From IMG/VR virus record IMGVR_UViG_3300045952_000234, positions 1 through 28,916 of that record: a stretch of DNA of 28,916 bases. One strand, given 5' to 3'. Source of the DNA: a virus. A program made the translations under genes and the position numbers. This document shows positions 1 to 6,379 of the stretch, in pieces (the first letter of the stretch is position 1; every line of letters begins with the position of its first letter). Below the pieces are notes generated by a model. It was not told where the DNA came from. It made no database searches and saw only the letters and a program-made list of their open reading frames with translations.

Positions 1-21
1 CTCGATCGCAGTTTTTTCTAG

Positions 22-203
22 ATCACCCCTACCCTTCTGTGGGGGTGGTCCCCCCTGACCGGGATATTGTTCATAGGCTGAACAATTTTTTTTCTCCTCC
101 CAGTTCTTTTTTTATTTTTTTTTTTTTAGACAAATAGAAAATGACGAGAAAATCGCACGGCAAGCGGGAGGGGGACTCCCCCCAGACAGGGGTAGGGGTG
201 GAT
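22..203. repeat. Large imperfect inverted repeat around an AT-rich core
   Basis: The segment 22-55 is repeated in inverted orientation at 170-203 with only a few mismatches and single-base gaps. The best-matching part is ACCCCTACCC at 25-34 against GGGTAGGGGT at 191-200. Each arm also contains its own small G5/C5 hairpin (41-54 and 170-182). The 114 bp between the arms are AT-rich, with long T runs at 87-128 and a 7-bp palindrome at 66-86. No gene is visible here. It could be a replication origin, a pair of terminators or a genome-end structure; the sequence alone does not decide. Confidence 0.7.
66..86 (+). promoter_or_regulatory. Palindrome copy 1 (TTGTTC-N7-GAACAA family), possibly also a terminator hairpin
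   Basis: ATTGTTC at 66-72 pairs perfectly with GAACAAT at 80-86 across the 7-base spacer ATAGGCT. A run of eight or more T follows at once, so this copy could also act as a weak AT-rich intrinsic terminator. The same arm sequence, spacer length and spacer end (GGCT) recur at 4775-4793 and, with shorter arms, at 9604-9618. Recurrence with fixed spacing suggests a protein-binding site or conserved RNA hairpin; the binding factor is unknown. Confidence 0.5.
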
Positions 204-214
204 CTGGTAAGTCT

Positions 215-442
215 ATGATCCTGAAGGGGTTAGCGGGAATTTGCTTTTTGGTCCTCTTTGGGTTTCTTTTTCATATCCTTCTGGTATCTTTCTGGTATCT
301 TTTTGACGGATTTTCCCGATCGCCGAAAATGCCTTGGTCTCAGCTCCTGAGAGGGGAAATGAGCCCTTGGACACGGGTTCTGGTCGAGTTCGGAGGGCAC
401 AGTAGGGTGATTCCCCTAAGCCCTTTAGAATCAGCAACTTAG
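215..442 (+). CDS. Possible small membrane protein (uncertain)
   Basis: An open frame of 75 codons starts with ATG. Its residues 6-30 are strongly hydrophobic (Leu, Phe, Val, Ile, Trp), which would make one membrane segment. Evidence against it: no convincing ribosome binding site, T-rich DNA that makes hydrophobic codons by chance, an 11-bp tandem repeat (CTGGTATCTTT twice, near 281-302), and a position upstream of the first clear promoter. It may be chance. Confidence 0.22.
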   Translation: MILKGLAGICFLVLFGFLFHILLVSFWYLFDGFSRSPKMPWSQLLRGEMSPWTRVLVEFGGHSRVIPLSPLESAT

Positions 443-467
443 CCCCCCTTGACAGGCGTGGTATACT
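439..467 (+). promoter_or_regulatory. Extended -10 promoter for the first rightward operon
   Basis: TGGTATACT at 459-467 fits an extended -10 element (TGnTATAAT type). At the normal 17-bp distance the -35 position is TTAGCC (439-444), a half match. A perfect TTGACA lies at 449-454 but only 7 bp from the -10, which is too close to serve as its -35. Transcription would begin near 474 and read the 430-nt leader before the gene at 905. Confidence 0.5.
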
Positions 468-473
468 GGTATT

Positions 474-904
474 GGCGGTTCAGGTCCGGCGCTCGCGCCC
501 TGCCTCCCGCCGCCACTACGACCCGGCGCTCTTTGAAAATTGAATAGACCGCGAGGACCTCTAAGCTCGGTTTCCGCACCGGAAGGTGTCTGGATGAAGC
601 AGAACATGCACCGGCTAGAATCCACCCACGGATCGTAATTGTAAAGGGACGCGGCTTCGTTAACCAGAGTTCGCAAGGTTAGGAAGCGTGGTAATTGGCC
701 CCGAGCGACCTAAGCGTGGAACTGGGATTCATCAAAATGTCGGATAAGGGAAAGCACCTGAGCTAAAAGAGCCTACTTCGCAACCTCCTTCCTAGTCTCA
801 AAATCAACTACACCGCGAAAGCGGGGAACGCATGTGGACCATGCCCTCGACCCTATTAGGGTTGTGGAGATGGCCCGTATCGGGCGATTAGAAGGAGACA
901 GAAT
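474..904 (+). ncRNA. Long untranslated leader, probably structured RNA
   Basis: About 430 nt between the promoter and the first well-supported gene hold no plausible coding frame but several compact hairpins: TTCCG-CAC-CGGAA at 572-584, CCGC-GAAA-GCGG with a GNRA tetraloop at 813-824, ACCC/GGGT at 850-862, and GCCCG-TAT-CGGGC at 873-885, just before the ribosome binding site AGAAGGAGA (890-898). With the boxA at 527 this suggests a functional leader. I do not recognise a known RNA family. Confidence 0.4.
527..539 (+). promoter_or_regulatory. boxA-like antitermination element
   Basis: CGCTCTTTGAAAA closely matches the boxA element of bacterial rRNA leaders and lambdoid nut sites (CGCTCTTA / TGCTCTTTAACA type), which bind NusB-NusE. 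It lies about 55 nt into the predicted transcript, upstream of a small stem-loop at 572-584 that would occupy a boxB-like place. The inferred role is to make RNA polymerase resist terminators in the following operon. The match is direct; the function is inferred. Confidence 0.5.
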
Positions 905-1240
905 ATGGAAAAAAGGTATTACCTCAAAATCAGCGGGTCGGCTTGGAACATTCAAGCTGATTCGCCAGAGGCCGCTATCAAGCAGGTGCGCGATTACCTG
1001 CACGCCTACTGCACGGTCTCGGCTCTGGAAATTGGTGTGGATGTTGACGAGAATGGTTACGACATCTCCACGCCACTCCCCAAGCACGTCGCGGAAAAGC
1101 TCACTGGTGACAGTGACAACGACCTGGGCGTGCTGGTGACCGAGAAACAGCGTATTCTCAACGCTGCAATGGGCGTCGAGTGTCCCAAGTGCCGTAGAAA
1201 TTGCGGCTACTGGAATCTCCCTGTGGGATGTGGGGCATGA
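905..1240 (+). CDS. Hypothetical protein with C-terminal CPKC motif
   Basis: This 111-residue protein is the first gene of the rightward operon. Its start is set by the ribosome binding site AGAAGGAGA seven bases upstream. The body (about 1-85) is an unrecognised alpha/beta-looking sequence. The tail has CPKCRRNC, a probable zinc-binding knuckle. The stop TGA overlaps the next start in an ATGA junction, which implies coupled translation. Function is unknown. Confidence 0.75.
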   Translation: MEKRYYLKISGSAWNIQADSPEAAIKQVRDYLHAYCTVSALEIGVDVDENGYDISTPLPKHVAEKLTGDSDNDLGVLVTEKQRILNAAMGVECPKCRRNCGYWNLPVGCGA

Positions 1241-1440
1241 GCGCGCCCGGTTCTGATGTCAAGGCGAGGATCTGGGCGCTCCGTTTCGATTACACGGGCC
1301 TTGTCAACCAAGCTGCTCATTACGAGCGTGCGGGGATGCACAAGAGCGCGAGGGAAGCGAAAAAGGGCGCTGAGGTTCTCAAGGCGGCTATCGTCAAGCT
1401 GCTCGAAGAAAACAACCTCACTCTCAAGGACACAGAATAG
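1237..1440 (+). CDS. Small hypothetical helical protein
   Basis: The 67-residue product begins at the ATG that overlaps the preceding stop (ATGA). Residues 15-60 are rich in Ala, Lys, Glu and Leu in a pattern typical of two amphipathic helices, ending in an acidic tail. No motif is recognised. The stop TAG shares its last base with the GTG start of the next gene. Confidence 0.65.
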   Translation: MSAPGSDVKARIWALRFDYTGLVNQAAHYERAGMHKSAREAKKGAEVLKAAIVKLLEENNLTLKDTE

Positions 1441-1616
1441 TGGCCGATAAGAGCGCACCGAAAAACGGGAGGCCCAAGGGTCGGGAGTATTGCGAAAAGC
1501 CCGGCACCTCGTGCTTCTACAACGACAAGGACATTTGCGTGAATTGCTTGCGACCGAAAGGTTGGCGGCTCACGCGTCACAATCGAGCAAGGCTCGATAG
1601 AAGGGCAGGACGGTAA
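1440..1616 (+). CDS. Small Cys-rich (zinc-finger-like) protein
   Basis: A 58-residue frame starts at GTG 1440, sharing one base with the upstream stop. Cysteines fall at residues 18, 25, 33 and 36 (C-x6-C-x7-C-x2-C), a plausible zinc site, followed by a basic tail rich in Arg. Length, junction style and Cys spacing match the other small zinc proteins in the window. Role unknown; nucleic-acid binding is a guess from the basic tail. Confidence 0.55.
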   Translation: MADKSAPKNGRPKGREYCEKPGTSCFYNDKDICVNCLRPKGWRLTRHNRARLDRRAGR

Positions 1617-1617
1617 G

Positions 1618-1938
1618 ATGGCGTATATCGACGTTCGTGGAATTCACCCGGTTCTCATATCGGGTATCTCGGCGGTCGAGCTGAGGAACGCACCGCGTGA
1701 TATCACGTTGCGAGGGGCTGAGATGCACAAGCTCTACGTAATCGCGGACACGGCGACAGTTCGTGACCTCGAGGACGTTGCGAGCGAGCGTGAGCATCTC
1801 GAGTCGAGTATTCGGTGGTGGGAATCCTACCGCGACAGGAACTCATTCACCGGCGATGAGGTGCTCGACAGGGTGGGAACGGTCAACGGCGTGCTCAACG
1901 ATCTTCGTGCGCGCCTTCGGGGTATTCGGACGCATTAG
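1618..1938 (+). CDS. Hypothetical protein with C-terminal coiled region
   Basis: The 106-residue protein starts one base after the previous stop, with a purine-rich GAAGGGCAGGA region upstream of the ATG as ribosome binding site. The first 45 residues look like beta strands (IDVRGIHPVLISGISAVEL); the rest is charged and helical with Glu/Arg heptad-like spacing. No family recognised. Confidence 0.65.
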   Translation: MAYIDVRGIHPVLISGISAVELRNAPRDITLRGAEMHKLYVIADTATVRDLEDVASEREHLESSIRWWESYRDRNSFTGDEVLDRVGTVNGVLNDLRARLRGIRTH

Positions 1939-1949
1939 ACCATGCAGTC

Positions 1950-1965
1950 GGGGCCTTCGGGCCTC
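1950..1965 (+). other. UUCG hairpin between genes
   Basis: GGGGCC and GGCCTC flank a TTCG tetraloop, giving a 6-bp stem with one G-U pair just after the gene ending at 1938. No T tract follows, so it is not a standard intrinsic terminator. It may stabilise or mark a processing site in the polycistronic RNA. Confidence 0.4.
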
Positions 1966-2008
1966 GTCTAGATGGCCTAATTCTGGGCGATTGAACGAGG
2001 AGTTAACA

Positions 2009-2095
2009 GTGGTGAAAAAGGAATCAAAGGTCGTGTGGTCGACTGGTGTGGGACAGTTCAACACACCGCGAATCGTCATCAAGGGAGGTAAGTAG
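2009..2095 (+). CDS. Possible 28-residue peptide
   Basis: A GTG at 2009 follows the ribosome binding site GAGGAG by a normal gap and opens a 28-codon frame ending TAG at 2095, just before the next gene. The peptide is basic at both ends (VKKESK and VIKGGK). The well-placed ribosome binding site is the main support. It could instead be a translated leader for the gene at 2098. Confidence 0.4.
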   Translation: MVKKESKVVWSTGVGQFNTPRIVIKGGK

Positions 2096-2097
2096 TC

Positions 2098-2985
2098 GTG
2101 GCACAAAATGACAGATTGGGTGATTTGGTGAACTCGATCGAGCAGGAGTCTCGTCAGTTCGCTACGTTCGAGGAATTCCTCGCAAACCAGAAGAAGGAGC
2201 AGACATGCCAAAAAGGTGCAAGCGATGTGGCGGTGAACTCATCGAGCGACTCGAACGGAAAGGCAGTCGAAACGGGCGCATCGTCCGAACCGTCAAGTGC
2301 CGTTCCTGTTTCGGAACCCACCGCCGAGGAAAAGGAAGCCGAGCGTCTTAGGCTTCTCGAGGAACGCAGGGTTGAAATCGAGCGTGGTCTGAAGACCGAG
2401 CAGCTTGCTCACCCTGTGGCTCCGAACGTCACCGCACCCGAGCCGAACACTGGCAGCGTCCAGATGGCTCAGACCGTGACGACGCGCTTGGAAGTGAAGG
2501 ACGTCGAGTGGGCAGGCGCTCACCAGCAGTATATCAGCGAGGTTTCCGAGGTCGATACCACGGAGCCGGACTGGTGGAAGCAGGTCTTTCACGCGGGCAA
2601 GAAATTCGCGATGGATTGCGCGACTCTCGAGGAAGCAATCGTCCACAACGCGAAGCTCGAAGAGGCCATCAAGAAGATTCGGTGTTCTCAACAAGGTCTC
2701 AGGGCTGGTCTGGCTGAGCGGACTCGCGGCGCGAACAACGAGACCAAGGCGAAGGTCGCCAAGGGGCTCGAGGGCTACAAGCTGAATCAGAACGCCAAGT
2801 CAGCCGAGCGGATGAAGACTGAGCGCGCTCCGAAGGCCAAGGTTCCAGACGGCATGAAGCTGGCCGACACGATGGCTACGGTCATGGGCATGGATGCCGA
2901 AGAAATCATCATGGAGCTTCTCGACAAGGGCAAGTTGACGCCTGAGGTGAGAGCTTACGTGGCGAAGAAATACGGGGCGAAGTGA
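2098..2985 (+). CDS. Hypothetical protein with acidic/Ser linker and helical C-terminus
   Basis: The 295-residue frame starts at GTG 2098 behind GGGAGGT. Residues 1-38 are a Glu-rich helix, about 40-75 a Ser/Ala/Glu low-complexity linker, about 75-100 a strongly charged helix (EEKEAERLRLLEERR). Residues 130-230 look like a folded helical domain, and 250-295 a small helical end (MKLADTMATVMGMDAEEIIMELLDKG). I recognise no family. The low-complexity linker coincides with a zinc-ribbon frame nested in another reading frame at 2205-2351, so the linker may be a by-product of overprinting. The stop overlaps the helicase start (TGATG). Confidence 0.65.
   Translation: MAQNDRLGDLVNSIEQESRQFATFEEFLANQKKEQTCQKGASDVAVNSSSDSNGKAVETGASSEPSSAVPVSEPTAEEKEAERLRLLEERRVEIERGLKTEQLAHPVAPNVTAPEPNTGSVQMAQTVTTRLEVKDVEWAGAHQQYISEVSEVDTTEPDWWKQVFHAGKKFAMDCATLEEAIVHNAKLEEAIKKIRCSQQGLRAGLAERTRGANNETKAKVAKGLEGYKLNQNAKSAERMKTERAPKAKVPDGMKLADTMATVMGMDAEEIIMELLDKGKLTPEVRAYVAKKYGAK
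2205..2351 (+). CDS. Nested zinc-ribbon protein, out of frame within a larger gene
   Basis: An ATG five bases after a perfect AAGGAG (2194-2199) opens a 48-codon frame inside the gene at 2098-2985, in a different reading frame. The product has CKRC at residues 5-8 and CRSC at 32-35, the standard two-knuckle zinc ribbon, with a basic end (THRRGKGSR). Several neighbouring genes encode proteins of this size and pattern. The host frame is low-complexity exactly here, as expected if this frame is the constrained one. Confidence 0.55.
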   Translation: MPKRCKRCGGELIERLERKGSRNGRIVRTVKCRSCFGTHRRGKGSRAS

Positions 2986-4745
2986 TGTCCAAGCCAATAG
3001 CCACTCTACGGCAAACCTGCAAGTTCTGCGGCAAGGTCGCGCAGGAAAAGAGCAGGCGGGAAGCTGGGAAGCGGTGGATGATAAAGCTCGAATGTGGCCA
3101 CACTCTGGTCATTGACAAGCTCGAAACTCCCGCTGAAGACGCAATTCCTGAGTTCCGCTCGCGGGACGGCAAGGTCGCGTATCCCTACCAGATTCGGACC
3201 GCCGAGTTTTTCGAGAAGGCGGGTCTGAACGGCATCATGGCGCATGAGATGGGCGTGGGCAAGATGGTTTGCTCCTGCCTCCTTATCAAGCGCAACGAGG
3301 AAGAGGTCACGCCGACGTTGTTCGTGTGCAAGTCGGGTCTGCGGTATCAGGCGTTCATGGAAATCGTTCGATGGACGGGCCTCATCCCTCAGATTATCGA
3401 ATCGGCGCGCGAATTGCCACAGTTCGACTACTTCCCCATTGTGATCATCTCGTATGACACACTGCGGCTCGTTCGTCCAGACATCGACCGCGAGTGGGAG
3501 ATGATGGATGCGGCGGGAGTCGTCGGTGAGTCCTACCGAGTGAACGGGCGTGAGGTCAAGACGGCCAAGCCGATTCGGTGGACCGACGACATCTGCGCTC
3601 AGTTCAAGCACATCGTCATGGACGAGTGCCAGATGATCAAGAACCCCGATGCCTCGAGAACTCGCGCGATGAAGAAGATTGCGAGCGCGTGGCAGAGGGT
3701 CAAGGGAGCTGAGAGGCCGCGTATCATGGGTCTCTCTGGCACACCGATCAAGAACTCGGCTGACGAATACGCTCCCATCCTCCACATGGTCAATCCGACG
3801 ATGTTCCCAAGCGAGAACGGGTTCATTGCTCGCGATTGCACCCCGATTGGCTCCGGCAACCGATACCGACTCAGGAATCCTGAAGCGTTTCATGAGAAAA
3901 CGAAGGACTTCATCCTACGTTACACTCGAGCGGAAGTGCTTCCTGAGCTGCCTACCATTTCGCGCATGTTCCGATATGCCGAGATTGAGGAAGGCGACGT
4001 TCTGACGAAGTATCAGGACACAGTCAAGGAATTCATGAAGTTCATGGACGACAAAGAAGAAGTCTCCATGCGCGACATCACGAACATCCTTGGCATGTTC
4101 TCTCGCATGAGGCGGTTGACAGGGGTCGCCAAGGTTCAGGCGACACTGGAGTTCATCGAAGAGTTCCTGTTGTCAACCGACCGCAAGATCGTGGTATTCG
4201 TTCACCACCACGAAACGGCGTCTACGTTGTTCGCCGCCCTTGAAGACTTGATGAGGGAAGCTGCGATGGATGCTCCACTCCTCGCAATGCCCCCATTTGA
4301 CGCTCGGAAGCGTCAGGAAATCATCAACGAGTTCAAGGGCGTCACGGTCCAGCAGAACGAAGCAGGCGAGTGGATTGAGGTCCCAACCGGCAAGAACCAC
4401 CGTGTCATGATCGCATCGACACAGGCGGTCGGCGAGGGCTTCAACCTTCAGTTCTGCTCGGACTGCGTTATCATGGAGAGGCAGTGGAACCCGGCGTCGG
4501 AAGAACAAGCTGAAGCGAGGTTCCCACGTCCAGGCACGTTGCTGACGAATCTGGACAAGATCAACTGCACCTACATGATCGCCGCCGGGACGATCGACGA
4601 CTTCCTCACCGAGCTGGTCGAGCGCAAACGATCGATAGTTGCTTCGACCTTAGACGGTATCGAGATGGAATGGGAAGAGAACAGCCTGATGCTCGAGCTG
4701 GCTCAGGTGCTTCAGGTCAAGGGACTCAAGAAGTGGAAGATGTAG
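2985..4745 (+). CDS. SNF2-family DEAD/DEAH-type helicase/translocase
   Basis: A 586-residue superfamily 2 ATPase of the SNF2/Rad54 type, expected to use ATP to translocate on duplex DNA during replication, recombination or remodelling. Visible motifs: an N-terminal Cys pair (C12, C15) with CGH at 37-39; motif I HEMGVGKM at 87-94; motif II DECQ at 213-216; motif III SGTPIKN at 251-257; motif V around 478-488 (ASTQAVGEGFN); motif VI 500-517 with the Q-AEARFPRPG pattern typical of SNF2 proteins. The Walker A Thr/Ser after the Lys is Met here, which is unusual. The start ATG overlaps the upstream stop (TGATG); GTG at 2982 is an alternative. It is the last gene before a strong terminator. Small SNF2 helicases are common in phage genomes. 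Confidence 0.9.
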   Translation: MSKPIATLRQTCKFCGKVAQEKSRREAGKRWMIKLECGHTLVIDKLETPAEDAIPEFRSRDGKVAYPYQIRTAEFFEKAGLNGIMAHEMGVGKMVCSCLLIKRNEEEVTPTLFVCKSGLRYQAFMEIVRWTGLIPQIIESARELPQFDYFPIVIISYDTLRLVRPDIDREWEMMDAAGVVGESYRVNGREVKTAKPIRWTDDICAQFKHIVMDECQMIKNPDASRTRAMKKIASAWQRVKGAERPRIMGLSGTPIKNSADEYAPILHMVNPTMFPSENGFIARDCTPIGSGNRYRLRNPEAFHEKTKDFILRYTRAEVLPELPTISRMFRYAEIEEGDVLTKYQDTVKEFMKFMDDKEEVSMRDITNILGMFSRMRRLTGVAKVQATLEFIEEFLLSTDRKIVVFVHHHETASTLFAALEDLMREAAMDAPLLAMPPFDARKRQEIINEFKGVTVQQNEAGEWIEVPTGKNHRVMIASTQAVGEGFNLQFCSDCVIMERQWNPASEEQAEARFPRPGTLLTNLDKINCTYMIAAGTIDDFLTELVERKRSIVASTLDGIEMEWEENSLMLELAQVLQVKGLKKWKM

Positions 4746-4751
4746 GGGTTG

Positions 4752-4776
4752 GGGGGTCTTCGGACCCCCTTTTTTT
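4752..4776 (+). terminator. Rho-independent terminator after the helicase
   Basis: GGGGGTC (4752-4758) pairs with GACCCCC (4763-4769) around a TTCG tetraloop, followed by seven T. This is a textbook intrinsic terminator and lies seven bases after the helicase stop codon. It ends the first rightward operon, subject to read-through if the boxA leader mediates antitermination. Confidence 0.93.
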
Positions 4777-4793
4777 GTTCGGCGGCTGAACAA
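4775..4793 (+). promoter_or_regulatory. Palindrome copy 2 (TTGTTC-GGCGGCT-GAACAA)
   Basis: TTGTTC (4775-4780) and GAACAA (4788-4793) are perfect inverted arms with the 7-base spacer GGCGGCT. The site overlaps the end of the terminator T tract and ends 14 bases before the ATG at 4808, directly upstream of the ribosome binding site GGAGG. The position suits an operator or a translational control hairpin. Same spacer length and GGCT end as copies at 66 and 9604. Confidence 0.55.
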
Positions 4794-4807
4794 TTACCGG
4801 AGGTGTT

Positions 4808-4969
4808 ATGGATCTGAAACAGTTTGCTATCCAGGCCATCGAACTGTCGGAGAAGTTCTACGAGGAGAAGCGGTATGCTCAGGCTGCCGCCAAGCTCGAG
4901 ATTCTCCGTCAGGAACTCGAACGTCAAATCAAGACCATCGAGAAGGAGGCGGCCAAGACCAATGCCTAA
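4808..4969 (+). CDS. Small coiled-coil protein
   Basis: A 53-residue protein starts at ATG 4808 with GGAGG five bases upstream. Nearly the whole chain is one Glu/Lys/Ala/Leu-rich helix with coiled-coil spacing (IELSEKFYEEKRYAQAAAK). It overlaps the next gene by eight bases. It is the first gene after the terminator and palindrome at 4752-4793. Function unknown. Confidence 0.65.
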   Translation: MDLKQFAIQAIELSEKFYEEKRYAQAAAKLEILRQELERQIKTIEKEAAKTNA

Positions 4970-5162
4970 CGAGAAGATGCTAGAGAGTCTCCGCTCACGC
5001 TATGAGGCCACGCTCAACGTGCTCATGGCTCGCATCGCATCGGCTCAGGATGGGGATGACTGGGCGACCATCGAGATTCAGACTCGAGAGTTGCACCGCA
5101 TCGCCAAGCACGCTCGTAGGGCGGCGGACGGTTTCATCAATATCAATGAGGAGGACATGTGA
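4962..5162 (+). CDS. Small hypothetical helical protein
   Basis: The 66-residue product starts at ATG 4962, inside the end of the preceding gene, with AAGGAGG about 10 bases upstream. It looks entirely helical, with two amphipathic segments and an acidic C-terminus. The stop TGA overlaps the next GTG start. No family recognised. Confidence 0.6.
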   Translation: MPNEKMLESLRSRYEATLNVLMARIASAQDGDDWATIEIQTRELHRIAKHARRAADGFININEEDM

Positions 5163-5401
5163 CAGAACAAGAAGTGATTGACAGCATCAACAAGCGGTTC
5201 GACGTGGTCATGAAATACCAGGACCGTCTGTTCGACGTGCACATCAAGCTCATCGAGAACCTTCAGGACATGTGCAGGCTCGCGGCCCTGACCGGCGACC
5301 ACAGTGTTCCCTCGTCGGCAGTCATTGAGGCGATGAAAGGTTCCCTCAAGGCGATGCAAGATGAGCAGGCTGCCTTCAAGAAGGCGTCTGGACTGGAGTA
5401 G
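5159..5401 (+). CDS. Small hypothetical protein
   Basis: An 80-residue protein begins at GTG 5159 (overlap GTGA) behind GAGGAGG. It is predicted mostly helical: residues 1-40 form a long helix (INKRFDVVMKYQDRLFDVHIK), then a short loop with Pro/Ser and a last helix at 55-78. It is the last gene before the promoter at 5413. Confidence 0.65.
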   Translation: MTEQEVIDSINKRFDVVMKYQDRLFDVHIKLIENLQDMCRLAALTGDHSVPSSAVIEAMKGSLKAMQDEQAAFKKASGLE

Positions 5402-5412
5402 TTCCAGACAAC

Positions 5413-5441
5413 TTGACTTTTCGTGCGCGTTGTGTTATCCT
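5413..5441 (+). promoter_or_regulatory. Sigma70-type promoter of the main early operon
   Basis: TTGACT (5413-5418), a 17-bp spacer and TATCCT (5436-5441) form a good sigma70 promoter. It lies 12 bases after a stop codon and about 42 bases before the next start (5483), so it should drive the long overlapping operon of small genes up to about 13.3 kb. Confidence 0.75.
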
Positions 5442-5482
5442 AGGTAGTGTTTCGGCGGTGTCTTGTTAAGGCGGAGGAGAAT

Positions 5483-5761
5483 GTGAGGAATCCCACACCG
5501 GGGGGATACAAACAGGGCGAACGTCACCCCAACCGCAGCGGAGAAATGCCCGTGTGCCAGTTCTTCGAGGACGGGAGCTACGAATACGTTCGGCGCTTCG
5601 TGTCCGAGATGGAAGCGGTGAAGGCGTTCGCTCACTACACCACGTCAGTCGGTGCGCGCATGGGAATGACCAAGCGTGTCATCATTACCGACGGCGGGGA
5701 CTGCATCGCAGCAGAGTGGATTTACGGTAAGGGGGTCGTGTTCCCCAAGGAGGCATCTTGA
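5483..5761 (+). CDS. Hypothetical protein, first gene of the early operon
   Basis: The start is GTG 5483, five bases after the ribosome binding site GGAGGAG; an ATG at 5481 would stop at once. The 92-residue protein has a Gly/Pro/Arg N-terminus (probably flexible) and a folded body with alternating strands (VCQFFEDGSYEYVRRFVSEM, then KRVIITDGGD and AAEWIYGKGVVF). No family recognised. Being first behind a strong promoter, it should be highly expressed early. Confidence 0.7.
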   Translation: MRNPTPGGYKQGERHPNRSGEMPVCQFFEDGSYEYVRRFVSEMEAVKAFAHYTTSVGARMGMTKRVIITDGGDCIAAEWIYGKGVVFPKEAS

Positions 5762-5988
5762 GAGCAGTGGCAACTCCTACGGAGGAGAAGAAGTTGGCGA
5801 CAAACAACAACGGGTTCCGATGGACTCTGACCTACTCCGGCAAGGACAAGGTCTACACGCTGGCTGAGTTCCAACAGGTCGGGGAGGAGTTCTACCGCAC
5901 CTCCGAGACCCAGTGGCGTGACATCGACGCGGCGCTCACCCACATCCGCAACACGAACGGTGCTCGGGAGAAGGGAGCACAGGGATGA
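5758..5988 (+). CDS. Small hypothetical protein, TTG start
   Basis: AAGGAGG lies five bases upstream of TTG 5758, which overlaps the previous stop, making a 76-residue protein; GTG 5767 is a possible alternative. The sequence has a short beta-rich part (GFRWTLTYSGKDKVYTL) and a helix (VGEEFYRTSETQWRDID). No recognised domain. It ends in an ATGA overlap with the next gene. Confidence 0.6.
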   Translation: MRAVATPTEEKKLATNNNGFRWTLTYSGKDKVYTLAEFQQVGEEFYRTSETQWRDIDAALTHIRNTNGAREKGAQG

Positions 5989-6173
5989 ACGCCGACATTC
6001 TCAAGGAACTCCCAGGCTGGAAGCTCCTCGAGTTGGCTGGCATCCTGAAGCAGACCATTCTGGCCTGCGAGATTCCAGACTGGAAAGACCTCAAGCGCAA
6101 GTGCGAGGTGAAGTTGGACGTCGTAGACAGGGAAATTGCTCGTCGGCTCACGTCGGCAGATAAGAAGGAGTAA
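5985..6173 (+). CDS. Small hypothetical helical protein
   Basis: A 62-residue protein translated from an ATGA overlap. It looks like three helices (ILKELPGWKLLELAGILKQ, then WKDLKRKCEVKLDVVDREI). No motif recognised. The stop TAA shares a base with the next ATG. Confidence 0.62.
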   Translation: MNADILKELPGWKLLELAGILKQTILACEIPDWKDLKRKCEVKLDVVDREIARRLTSADKKE

Positions 6174-6379
6174 TGGGATACGCGACCATGATGGGGTTCT
6201 GCATCGCCTGTGGCAAACCCATCTCGTTCCATCCTCACAAGGTGCCCTCGCTCATGATAGATGGGAAGAGGCAGCCAATCTGTGAGGGGTGCGCGAATCG
6301 GTGGAACGGACTGCACCCGGAGCAGGCGCGGCCCATCCTCGAGGGGGCCTACGGATTTTTCCCCGAGGAGGAACTCTAA
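6173..6379 (+). CDS. Zinc-ribbon microprotein
   Basis: The 68-residue product has CIAC at residues 10-13 and CEGC at about 37-40, a two-knuckle zinc ribbon, and an acidic C-terminus (FFPEEEL). AAGGAG precedes the ATG. It is one of a group of small CxxC proteins in this operon. DNA, RNA or protein binding are all possible. Confidence 0.68.
   Translation: MGYATMMGFCIACGKPISFHPHKVPSLMIDGKRQPICEGCANRWNGLHPEQARPILEGAYGFFPEEEL

Noticed and set aside
449-467. TTGACA and TATACT as one sigma70 promoter
   Set aside because: They are only 7 bp apart; a -35 and -10 pair needs about 16-18 bp. The -10 is instead supported by its TGn extension.
474-904. Group I intron or known large phage RNA (GOLLD/ROOL type)
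   Set aside because: No P/Q/R/S core elements and no flanking split gene were found, and I could not match conserved parts of the known large RNAs. It is left as an unassigned leader.
3006-3893. 295-codon minus-strand frame opposite the helicase
   Set aside because: The helicase motifs on the plus strand are clear; the opposite frame is Arg/Leu/His-rich shadow sequence without a ribosome binding site.
66-4793. GTTC-N7-GAAC palindromes as LexA (SOS) boxes
   Set aside because: The alphaproteobacterial LexA box is a direct repeat, GTTC-N7-GTTC, and Bacillus-type boxes are GAAC-N4-GTTC. Neither matches this inverted arrangement with the GGCT spacer.
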